Made by a program: the position numbers and the translations under genes
The notes under the pieces: generated by a model
What the model saw: only the letters and a program-made list of their open reading frames with translations
The model's database searches: none
Told to the model about the DNA's origin: nothing
Shown: in pieces, positions 54,430-60,869 of the stretch
Numbering within the stretch: position 1 is the first letter of the stretch
How the letters are laid out: the number at the start of each line of letters is the position of its first letter
Assembly (NCBI GenBank): GCA_947383005.1
Contig: CANDBT010000003.1
Location: 104,549 to 168,548, forward strand
Source of the DNA: an uncultured bacterium
GTDB taxonomy: Bacteria > Bacillota > Clostridia > Lachnospirales > Lachnospiraceae
Direction of reading: 5' to 3'
Length of the DNA: 64,000 bases

Positions 54430-55230
54430 GTGAGAGATAAAATCAATCTAATGTTCAAGGACAAATTATTCCTTGTCATGCTGGTACTGGGCCTGCTGAC
54501 TATAGTTGCTGCAGCAGGTGTGATTACAATGAGAGGAGACGGCCAGGAGCAGAATCCCTATGTGGATATGCAGGGGCAGGAGGAACTTCTTGCTGAGGAA
54601 CCGGCGCAGGAGTCACAGGCGCCTGTGGCAGGAGAATCCGACGCGCGTCCGGCCCGGCCGGAAAAAACAGAAGAAAAGGTGGCGCAGCAGCCTGCCAATA
54701 CCGATACGGTAGTCCAGGAAGAAACCTATGAGATTGCGGCCGGAAACCGGAATTCTTCTCAGGAAGCAAAAGCTGTGGGGACAGGCGTTGAGGCAGCGAA
54801 GCCTTTGGTATTGGATTTTTCGGAAACGAGTCAGATGAGCTGGCCTGTTGCCGGGAATGTGGTGCTCGACTACAGCATGGATTCCACGATTTATTTTCCG
54901 ACGCTGGATCAGTATAAATGCAATCCGGCGCTGGTAATCCAAGGCGAAGTAAGCAATCCTGTTTATGCACCAGCCAATGCCCGGGTGACAGAGGCGGGCG
55001 TCAATGAGGAAATCGGCAATTATCTGGTATTGGATTTGGGTAATGAATACACAGCCGTCTGCGGCCAGTTGAAGGAAGTAACGGCCGTCGAAGGAGAGTA
55101 CCTGGAGAAAGGCCAGCTTTTGGGCTATGTCGCGGAGCCGACAAAATATTATACCATTGAGGGCAGTAATGTGTATTTCCAATTAAGTTATCAGGGAAAG
55201 GCAATTGATCCGCTGGATTATCTGGAATAA
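54430..55230 (+). CDS. spoIIQ: SpoIIQ-like M23-fold protein, catalytic residues missing
   Basis: This gene encodes 266 residues from GTG 54430 behind GAGGTGAT. One membrane segment (about 13-34), a Gln/Glu/Pro-rich linker (about 40-130) and an LytM/M23 fold (about 135-266) with WPVAGNVVLDYSMD and a closing VYFQLSYQGKAIDPLDYL. The metal-binding HxxxD and HxH of M23 peptidases are absent (YFQ in place of HxH), so it should be inactive. In B. subtilis SpoIIQ, also degenerate, binds SpoIIIAH across the intermembrane space. Placement after spoIID supports that role. Confidence 0.85.
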   Translation: MRDKINLMFKDKLFLVMLVLGLLTIVAAAGVITMRGDGQEQNPYVDMQGQEELLAEEPAQESQAPVAGESDARPARPEKTEEKVAQQPANTDTVVQEETYEIAAGNRNSSQEAKAVGTGVEAAKPLVLDFSETSQMSWPVAGNVVLDYSMDSTIYFPTLDQYKCNPALVIQGEVSNPVYAPANARVTEAGVNEEIGNYLVLDLGNEYTAVCGQLKEVTAVEGEYLEKGQLLGYVAEPTKYYTIEGSNVYFQLSYQGKAIDPLDYLE

Positions 55231-55244
55231 AGGCAACGGCGCAG

Positions 55245-55336
55245 GTATCCGCTGAGGGAATCTTAAGCCATAAAACGCGGCGGTTATGGAAAGCGTATAG
55301 GTATACGCAAACCATAACGGCCGCTTTGGCTTTTGC
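55245..55336. repeat. Covarying hairpin element, copy 1 (between spoIIQ and hemerythrin gene)
   Basis: GCGCAGGTATCCGCTGAGGG opens the element. A main stem GCGG-CGGTTATGG pairs with CCATAACG-GCCGC, capped by a nested palindrome GCGTATA/TATACGC. It is followed by TTTGGCTTTT and can terminate spoIIQ. The same layout with different stem bases occurs after the hemerythrin gene. Confidence 0.7.
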
Positions 55337-55358
55337 AGGCGTCAGGATGAAAAGAAGC

Positions 55359-55387
55359 TTGACATTTTTTGAGAATGCCTTTATAAT
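55359..55387 (+). promoter_or_regulatory. Consensus sigma-A promoter for the hemerythrin-receiver gene
   Basis: A perfect TTGACA and perfect TATAAT with a 17-base spacer, about 53 bases before the start. Confidence 0.9.
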
Positions 55388-55439
55388 GATATTACTGGAA
55401 GATTGATTTAATCAATTAATCATTGAGAGGGAGGATGTC

Positions 55440-56786
55440 ATGAATAGCCAACTGATATGGAAGGATGAGTTCAATATTGGGATAACAATTATTGATAAGG
55501 AACATCAGTGGCTCTTTGCGATTGTTAACAAACTTTTGGCTCTTGAGGCAGAGGAGAAAAAAAACAGAAAAGCATGTCAGGAAGGGATTAAGTATTTGAA
55601 AGAACATGCGATGAAGCATTTTGACGATGAAGAGAAATACATGGAATTGATTGCTTATGAAGACCTTGAGACTCATCGGCGTTTACATAGAGGTTTCAGA
55701 GAAAATTTGCTGCCGGCTTTGGAAAAGGAGCTGAAGGATGAGGATTATTCTCCTTCTTCGGTAGACCATTTTTTATCTGTCTGTGCAGGATGGCTGATTG
55801 GGCATACTCTGGCTGAGGATAAAGCCATTACGGGAGAGAGGATGAGCAAGTGGGTGAACTTGCTTCCGGAACAGGAACTTGCGGCTATGGAGCAGGTGAT
55901 TCTTAAACTGATAAAGAATATGTTCCGTTTGAAAGCAAAGGCAATCAGCGAATCGTACGGAGGAGAACGATTCGGCAAAGGGGTTTACTACCGGCTGGTC
56001 TATGGCAGGGAACAGGATAACCAAAAGTGGGAGATCCTTCTTGCCTTTGAGGATAGGATTTTGATCAATACAGTAGGTAAACTGATGGGAGTCAATACCG
56101 ATAAGCTTGATATTATGCTGCTTAACGCAGCCAGATATACGGCGTGTCAATTTGTGGGTCGCGTTATGGCTCATTACCCGGCGGCCGATACTTACGAAAT
56201 GGTAGAGGAAAATCTCCTGTCCTATGAACAGTTCCATCAGTTATTCGAGGATAACCGCTTTCAGGTGAGTTTGCTGTTTGGTACGGACCAGGGATATTTT
56301 TCTTTTTGCGTCATCGCGCCTCACGTGCTTTCAAAGAGCATCGGAACGCCTCTTGATACCAAAAACGCCATGGCGGAAATGGAAAAATACCTGACGGAGA
56401 AAGAGAAGAACAGAAGGCCGAAGATTCTTCTTGTGGATGATTCTATCACCATTCGGCAGGGGATAAAAAGGCTGCTGTCAGAGCAATATGAGGTTTCGGA
56501 TGTCAATTCAGGGGCGGCGGCAATCCGCGCTATTTCTTTAGACAGGCCGGATCTGGTGCTGCTGGATTATGAAATGCCGGTTTGTGACGGAAGCCATGTG
56601 CTGGCTATGCTTCGTTCAGAGAAGGAATTTGCAGATATTCCGGTTATTTTCCTGACCAGCAAGGACGACCAGGAAAGCGTAAAAAAGGTATTGTCCCTGA
56701 AAGCGGACGGATATTTGCTGAAATATTTGAATCCGGGCGAAATCAAGAAAAGGATTGACGAGTATATAAAAAAATTAAGTGAATAA
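55440..56786 (+). CDS. Hemerythrin - CheX-like - receiver domain protein
   Basis: This gene encodes 448 residues from ATG 55440 behind GGGAGG. Residues 1-135 are bacteriohemerythrin with all di-iron ligands: H22, H60, E64, H79, H83, H122 and D127. Residues about 155-300 look CheX/CheC-like (ILLAFEDRILINTVGKLM, LLNAARYTACQFVGR), but the catalytic ExxN is not obvious. Residues 325-448 are a receiver with D333/D334, phosphoacceptor D376 (LLDYEMP), T406/S407 and K428. It has no output DNA-binding domain. The protein could sense oxygen or redox state and feed into phosphorelay or chemotaxis signalling. It has its own strong promoter. Confidence 0.85.
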   Translation: MNSQLIWKDEFNIGITIIDKEHQWLFAIVNKLLALEAEEKKNRKACQEGIKYLKEHAMKHFDDEEKYMELIAYEDLETHRRLHRGFRENLLPALEKELKDEDYSPSSVDHFLSVCAGWLIGHTLAEDKAITGERMSKWVNLLPEQELAAMEQVILKLIKNMFRLKAKAISESYGGERFGKGVYYRLVYGREQDNQKWEILLAFEDRILINTVGKLMGVNTDKLDIMLLNAARYTACQFVGRVMAHYPAADTYEMVEENLLSYEQFHQLFEDNRFQVSLLFGTDQGYFSFCVIAPHVLSKSIGTPLDTKNAMAEMEKYLTEKEKNRRPKILLVDDSITIRQGIKRLLSEQYEVSDVNSGAAAIRAISLDRPDLVLLDYEMPVCDGSHVLAMLRSEKEFADIPVIFLTSKDDQESVKKVLSLKADGYLLKYLNPGEIKKRIDEYIKKLSE

Positions 56787-56799
56787 TCATGCGTTATGA

Positions 56800-56925
56800 A
56801 GAAAAGGCGCAGATATCCGCTGAAGGAATTTTCAGCCGTAAAATGCGGCAGCTATGATTCACGTATTGCCTATACGTGAACCATAGCTGCCGTTTTTGCG
56901 GAGTATCTGGTAAAACGCGCCGGTA
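56800..56925. repeat. Covarying hairpin element, copy 2 / terminator after the hemerythrin gene
   Basis: GGCGCAGATATCCGCTGAAGG matches copy 1. Stem CGGCAGCTATG pairs with CATAGCTGCCG, capped by CACGTAT/ATACGTG, and TTTTTGCGG follows. GCTGAA/TTCAGC forms a smaller hairpin just before. The stem bases differ from copy 1 while pairing is kept. It works as a terminator for the hemerythrin gene. Confidence 0.7.
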
Positions 56926-56970
56926 ACATATTTTTTACCGGGTTTTGCGGGAAAAAGAATATGGTTACGG

Positions 56971-57417
56971 TTACTGGCGGTCGAAGGCCGGGTTAAAGGC
57001 GTAGAAATTCCGGCTGTCTAAATGATCCTGGACGTCTCTCAGGGCTTCGCCAAACCGCTGGAAGTGCACAATTTCCCGTTCCCTGAGGAAGCGGATAGGA
57101 TCGCAAATTTCATGGTCTTTGACCATCCGCAGAATGTTGTCGTAAGTTGTCCTGGCTTTTTGCTCCGCGGCTAAATCTTCAAAAAGATCGGTAATCGGAT
57201 CTCCTTTGGACTGGAACTCGCAGGCGTTGAACGGGATGCCACCTGCTGCCTGCGGCCAGATTCCTACAGTGTGGTCGATATAATAAGGGCCGAAACCGGA
57301 TTCTTCAATTTGTTTGGGTGTCAAATTGCGGGTCAGTTGGTGGACAATGGAAGCGATAATTTCCCAGTGGGCCAGCTCTTCTGTACCTACATTGTGCTCA
57401 GAAATGTTCCAAATCAA
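56971..57417 (-). pseudogene. Manganese catalase (CotJC type), N-terminus lost at mobile-island junction
   Basis: The frame reads as the C-terminal 140 residues of a dimanganese catalase: NVGTEELAHWEIIASIVHQL, with ligand glutamate and histidine, then YIDHTVGIWPQAAGG, AAEQKARTTYDNILRM and REREIVHFQRFGEAL. Intact CotJC-like proteins have about 50 more residues before VGTEELAH that carry the first metal ligand. Here homology ends at about 57395 and foreign sequence begins, so the gene is broken. In spore formers this family is a spore-coat or oxygen-defence enzyme. The TTG at 57417 is not a native start. Confidence 0.82.
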
Positions 57418-57616
57418 GCCCTATGCGGACAAGCCCAGTGCTTTCGGCTTATCTGTACATAGCTTTGTCGGCTATGAAAGAATCGGCAAGCGGGATGAGG
57501 AAAGATACAGGAAAGGCGGCAGAAAGCCTTATTTCATCGAGCTTAGCGGCACTCCGAGATGGATAAACCTCTATGCGGTAGCGGATGCAGATGTCTATTA
57601 TAATTATGAAGCGTGA
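57396..57616 (+). pseudogene. C-terminal remnant of an unrecognised mobile-element protein
   Basis: The frame SEMFQIKPYADKPSAFGLS, then SFVGYERIGKRDEERY, PYFIELSGTPRWINLYAVAD and a stop, looks like a real protein end of about 70 residues. It begins where the catalase homology stops. No start codon or ribosome site exists at this end. I do not recognise the family; its composition suits accessory proteins of conjugative elements. A strong terminator follows directly. Confidence 0.5.
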
Positions 57617-57619
57617 GAA

Positions 57620-57655
57620 AAAGAGCTTGTCTGAAAGAAGTTGGACAAGCTCTTT
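57620..57655. terminator. Strong Rho-independent terminator at left end of the mobile island
   Basis: AAAGAGCTTGTC (57620-57631) and GACAAGCTCTTT (57644-57655) form a perfect 12-bp stem with A/T-runs on both sides. It isolates the AbiE operon from upstream transcription. Confidence 0.88.
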
Positions 57656-57659
57656 TTGT

Positions 57660-57782
57660 GTACTAAACCACACAACTGAATAATTGAGATTGATTGGTTA
57701 GATGCCATTGACTTTGTTTTGAAAAAAGGCTATAATGTACTAAACCACACAATTGTTTAACTAATAGCGTTGAGTTTAGTGC
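57660..57782 (+). promoter_or_regulatory. AbiE operon promoter with repeated operator-like motifs
   Basis: TTGACT (57708-57713) and TATAAT (57731-57736) are separated by 17 bases. The motif TACTAAACCACACAA(C/T)TG occurs at 57661-57678 and again at 57738-57755, the second covering the expected transcription start. A partial inverted copy GTTTAGTGC is near 57774. AbiEi-type antitoxins are known to repress their own operon through repeats at the promoter, so these are likely its operators. Confidence 0.75.
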
Positions 57783-57794
57783 AAAGGTGAATTT

Positions 57795-58403
57795 ATGCTT
57801 AATCGTGAAGATAAGAAATTTCTCAGAGGAATTTTTTCAAAATATGATTATATTATGACCACATCACAACTGAAAGAAGAAAAACTGTTTTATCGAGATA
57901 TTCAACGATTGCTGAACGATGGATATATCGAAAAAATTAAAAGAGGTTATTATGCTTGGGTAGAAGCAACGACTAAAACAGAAGTCCAAATTATCAGAGG
58001 CATGTTCCCCGACGCAGTCCTCTGTATGGAAACAGCTCTATTCTATTACCGATACAGTGACCGCAATCCCGCTGAATGGAGTATTACCATTGATAAGAAT
58101 GTTTCGAGAAACCGTACAAGCATTGATTATCCGTTCGTAAAGGCATATCGAGTTGAGCCACCATTGGTAACATTGGGTGAAACAACAGGAGAAATTGATT
58201 ATATAAAAATCAGAATCTATGACCGTGACCGAACGATTTGCGACATTCTGCGGAACATGAACAGGATGGATAAAGAGATTTTTAATAAGGCTATCCAAAG
58301 CTATGTGAAAGACCCTCAAAAAAATATTCCTAACCTTATGGAATACGCAAAGGTATTGAGAGTTCAGAAAAAAGTAAAAGATTTGATTGGAGTGTGGTTG
58401 TGA
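57795..58403 (+). CDS. abiEi: AbiEi-family antitoxin / autorepressor
   Basis: Antitoxin of the type IV AbiE toxin-antitoxin and phage-exclusion system, 202 residues. The N-terminal winged helix (about 1-60: FSKYDYIMTTSQLKEE, LLNDGYIEKIKRGYYAW) should bind the promoter repeats. The C-terminal antitoxin domain has RDRTICDILRNMNRMD and YVKDPQKNIPNLMEYAKVL. It starts ATG 57795 after an AAAGGTG site. It overlaps the toxin start by one base. The AbiE system is common on mobile elements of streptococci and clostridia. Confidence 0.92.
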   Translation: MLNREDKKFLRGIFSKYDYIMTTSQLKEEKLFYRDIQRLLNDGYIEKIKRGYYAWVEATTKTEVQIIRGMFPDAVLCMETALFYYRYSDRNPAEWSITIDKNVSRNRTSIDYPFVKAYRVEPPLVTLGETTGEIDYIKIRIYDRDRTICDILRNMNRMDKEIFNKAIQSYVKDPQKNIPNLMEYAKVLRVQKKVKDLIGVWL

Positions 58404-59335
58404 TGGCTGATATTGCGGCATCTGTTTTGGCAAAGTTAAGGAACAAAGCGAAGTCAGTTGGAATCAGCTATCAGCAGTGCCTACAGCTTTTTATGCAGGA
58501 GGAGTTTTTACGGAAGCTCTCAAAGTCTGGACTGAAAAAATTCCTTGTTCTTAAAGGTGGCCTGTTTATTTATACGCTTACCAATTTTGAAAGCAGGGCG
58601 ACCATTGATGTGGACTTTCTTCTTAGGGATATGTCAAACTCTATAAATGTTGTTGAAACTCTGATAGATGAAATCCTTAAAGTCCCAACAGGAAATGACT
58701 ATATTGAGATGACAGCAAGCAGTTTTGAGGAAATTTCACCGCAGAGAAAATATCACGGTATCAGTGCCCAAATCATCGGAAAGATAAAAAATGTTCGTGT
58801 TCCGTTCAATATAGATATGGGGATTGGTGATGTTATTGTTCCTCATGCTATGGAACAGAAAATTCAGACACAGCTTCCAGACTTTGAAGCTCCTGTTATT
58901 TTCACCTATTCACTTGAAAGTACCATTGCGGAAAAATTTGATGCCATCTTGCAACGGTTTGAGCTAACTGGCAGGATGAAAGACTTTTACGATATTTACT
59001 ATCTTGCAAGGACTTTTGATTTTGACGGAGCGAAATTGCAAGCCGCTATCTTTGAAACTTTGCAGCGGCGAGGGACTCACTACGACAGGAATAGTTTTAA
59101 GCGTGTTGTTTCCCTTGCCGAGGATACGGATATGCAGAAGCGGTGGAAATTCTTCTTGAAAACCATAAAAGATGATTCACTTGAGTTTTCAGCGGTTATT
59201 GAGGAAATACAGACTTTTCTTGAGCCTGTATTTGAAGCGATTGTGAATGAGGATGAGTGGCAGGGAGAATGGGAAAGCAATATTAGCAGATGGTCACATC
59301 TGGGTGGAGGTATCGACCATGACAAAAGCAATTAA
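58403..59335 (+). CDS. abiEii: AbiEii nucleotidyltransferase toxin
   Basis: Toxin of the AbiE pair, 310 residues. ATG 58403 overlaps the antitoxin stop (TGATG); an in-frame GTG at 58394 lacks spacing from the ribosome site. The nucleotidyltransferase core has KGG at 51-53 (LVLKGGLFIY) and metal ligands D69/D71 (TIDVDFLL), then STIAEKFDAILQR and RMKDFYDIYYLART. AbiEii uses nucleotides, GTP-binding by precedent, to modify targets and halt growth after phage infection. The next frame begins inside its last 20 bases. Confidence 0.92.
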   Translation: MADIAASVLAKLRNKAKSVGISYQQCLQLFMQEEFLRKLSKSGLKKFLVLKGGLFIYTLTNFESRATIDVDFLLRDMSNSINVVETLIDEILKVPTGNDYIEMTASSFEEISPQRKYHGISAQIIGKIKNVRVPFNIDMGIGDVIVPHAMEQKIQTQLPDFEAPVIFTYSLESTIAEKFDAILQRFELTGRMKDFYDIYYLARTFDFDGAKLQAAIFETLQRRGTHYDRNSFKRVVSLAEDTDMQKRWKFFLKTIKDDSLEFSAVIEEIQTFLEPVFEAIVNEDEWQGEWESNISRWSHLGGGIDHDKSN

Positions 59336-59846
59336 TGATGCAACGCTAAATAAAGCTGGTGACATATACCAGTATTTAATAGCATTAAAAGATTGTTTTG
59401 AATTGAACGATGGTGATACTCTGCAAATTGAAACAAATGGTGATGTGAGTATTATAAATGATATAGGAGGTCGCTTTCCAGCATTTGATGAAATCCTACA
59501 GATGCAGTCAACAGCATATGGTACAAAAGGAACTATTCCGCTTCCAAAGGAGTACGCAAAAGCAGTTCTGCCTAAAGACAAAATTACTACATTCGAACAG
59601 AAAAAATTTGTAGCGTCTATCCGTGAGATTAAGTATGACAAAATGATTCCAAATGCAATGTTAGATTATTGGAAAGCAGATTTAACTGTTGCTAAATATT
59701 TTAGGGATAACCTTATGTATTTAGAAAGTCTTGAGTCGTATGTGGAAGATTTGTCTGCAAAGATGCAATATAGCAAAGCAAATAGTGATTTGAATGCTGA
59801 AGGAGCAACCGAGGAAGAACAAATAAGAATTTCAAAGCAGCTATGA
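59319..59846 (+). CDS. Hypothetical protein, probable internally deleted DUF4297-like nuclease/defence gene
   Basis: ATG 59319 follows GGTGGAGG and overlaps abiEii by 17 bases. At 175 residues the N-terminus LNKAGDIYQYLIALKDCF and LQIETNGDVSII resembles the start of DUF4297-type nuclease domains (Q, E and D positions). The usual following IxVK-type catalytic strand is absent. From GGRFPAF onward it resembles the C-terminal region of a larger protein (MIPNAMLDYWKADLTVAKYF). The simplest reading is an in-frame deletion derivative that lost the catalytic middle. The family link is tentative. Confidence 0.5.
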   Translation: MTKAINDATLNKAGDIYQYLIALKDCFELNDGDTLQIETNGDVSIINDIGGRFPAFDEILQMQSTAYGTKGTIPLPKEYAKAVLPKDKITTFEQKKFVASIREIKYDKMIPNAMLDYWKADLTVAKYFRDNLMYLESLESYVEDLSAKMQYSKANSDLNAEGATEEEQIRISKQL

Positions 59847-59870
59847 ACGCTGATTTGCGGGAGGTATTGT

Positions 59871-60065
59871 ATGGATACGGACACAGCCGAATGGATAAGA
59901 TGTCCTGTTTGCGGAGGTAAAACACAGGACAAGATACGAAAGGATACAATACTACAAAACTTTCCTTTGTTTTGTCCAAAGTGCAAACATGAGAATTTAA
60001 TAAATGTCAGAGATTTACAGATAGTAATAGTTACAGAGCCAGCCGCTAAGCCGCAGAGCCGATGA
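59871..60065 (+). CDS. Cysteine-rich KTR domain protein
   Basis: This small protein of 64 residues has two CxxC pairs (CPVCGGKTQDK and FCPKCKH) of the Cys_rich_KTR family. Such proteins recur on Tn916-like and related conjugative elements, often next to antibiotic-resistance genes; none is present here. A zinc-ribbon fold is likely. The ribosome site GGGAGG lies about 10 bases upstream. Its function is unknown. The end overlaps the left arm of a terminator. Confidence 0.8.
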   Translation: MDTDTAEWIRCPVCGGKTQDKIRKDTILQNFPLFCPKCKHENLINVRDLQIVIVTEPAAKPQSR

Positions 60066-60102
60066 ACAAGTGAGCAATCACAGTTTATCGGCTCTTTCTT
60101 TT
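60055..60102 (+). terminator. Terminator after the KTR gene
   Basis: AGAGCCGAT (60055-60063) pairs with ATCGGCTCT (60087-60095) and TTCTTTT follows. Confidence 0.75.
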
Positions 60103-60551
60103 ATATATCATAGATAGGACAAGCCCACCAAATAAAAAAAACAGCGTTTTGGTGGGCTACATCTTCACGCCCAAATGAAAATAGTTAATCCCCCCAAACC
60201 TGTTTGAGTTTGGAGGGATTTTTTGCTTTCAAGTAGCAGTTACTACTTATATATACCCTATCGAGGATGGGCGGATACCCTGTTAAAAAATCCTCGCTAC
60301 CGTATGGGGGCTTTGCACCTCAAAAGTAGAAGCCAAATCTCTACACAATAGAAATAAATTCTCATTAAAGGGGCTGTCGGGAAATAGAAAGCCCCTTTAA
60401 TGATGTCGGTAGATAAGGCTTTAGCTATCAGCATCGGCATTTCAAAAAAGGACTAACCCCTCTGTTATATCGTACAAACCCTAATGAATATCTTATAGAA
60501 AGCAAAAGCAGCTTTCTATAAGCATGCAATATAGCGAGGTGGTGTTGATGA
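60103..60551. repeat. Hairpin-rich spacer of the mobile island
   Basis: No gene is seen. Five hairpins follow one another: AGCCCACCAAA/TTTGGTGGGCT (60122-60158); AATCCCCCCAAAC with GTTTGGAGGGATT plus T-run (60187-60224); CGAGGAT/ATCCTCG (60262-60296); TCATAAAGG-like 14-bp perfect stem with arms 60362-60375 and 60390-60403; and CTTATAGAAAGC/GCTTTCTATAAG (60492-60522). The second is terminator-like. The rest may be structured RNA, recombination or transfer-origin-like DNA. Confidence 0.65.
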
Positions 60552-60752
60552 TTGAAATGTCGTGAGTTTATCTATGTCGGAGAGCCTGCTCCGCAAATCA
60601 TCGAACAGGCATACACAGCGTTTTATCTGCATCTTCAAAAGTCAATACTTGCTTCTTTGGAAAAACGGGAGCTTTTGACCCATTCGCAATATAGCCGCTG
60701 TATCGAGGAAATAGAAAAACAATACCGTCAGAAAAACCGCAGCCAAGCCTAA
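60552..60752 (+). CDS. Small conjugative-element protein, SHOCT-like
   Basis: This protein has 66 residues from TTG 60552 (MKCREFIYVGEPAPQIIEQ), about 10 bases after GAGGTGG. It is helical with a C-terminal LTHSQYSRCIEEIEKQYRQK that resembles SHOCT-type tails. Similar short proteins precede recombinase genes on clostridial conjugative elements. A hairpin AGCCAAGC/GCTTGGCT with CTTT (60741-60766) closes it. Its function is unknown, possibly in control of excision. Confidence 0.6.
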   Translation: MKCREFIYVGEPAPQIIEQAYTAFYLHLQKSILASLEKRELLTHSQYSRCIEEIEKQYRQKNRSQA

Positions 60753-60775
60753 CCGCTTGGCTCTTTACATATAGA

Positions 60776-60802
60776 AATGTGCAATTTCATAATTTGCACA
60801 TT
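60776..60802. promoter_or_regulatory. Operator-like palindrome upstream of the recombinase
   Basis: AATGTGCAA (60776-60784) and TTGCACATT (60794-60802) form a perfect inverted repeat with a 9-base gap, 68 bases before the recombinase start. CGACAA/TTGTCG lies nearer to the ribosome site. These could bind a regulator or form an RNA hairpin. Confidence 0.45.
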
Positions 60803-60869
60803 CGACACACAAGCAGGCAATCATTATACTTAAACTACGACAAGCCATTGTCGGGAAAGGAGAGGTTTT

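Noticed and set aside
60055-60551. CRISPR-like array
   Set aside because: The repeats are different hairpins, not identical direct repeats with spacers, and no cas genes are present.
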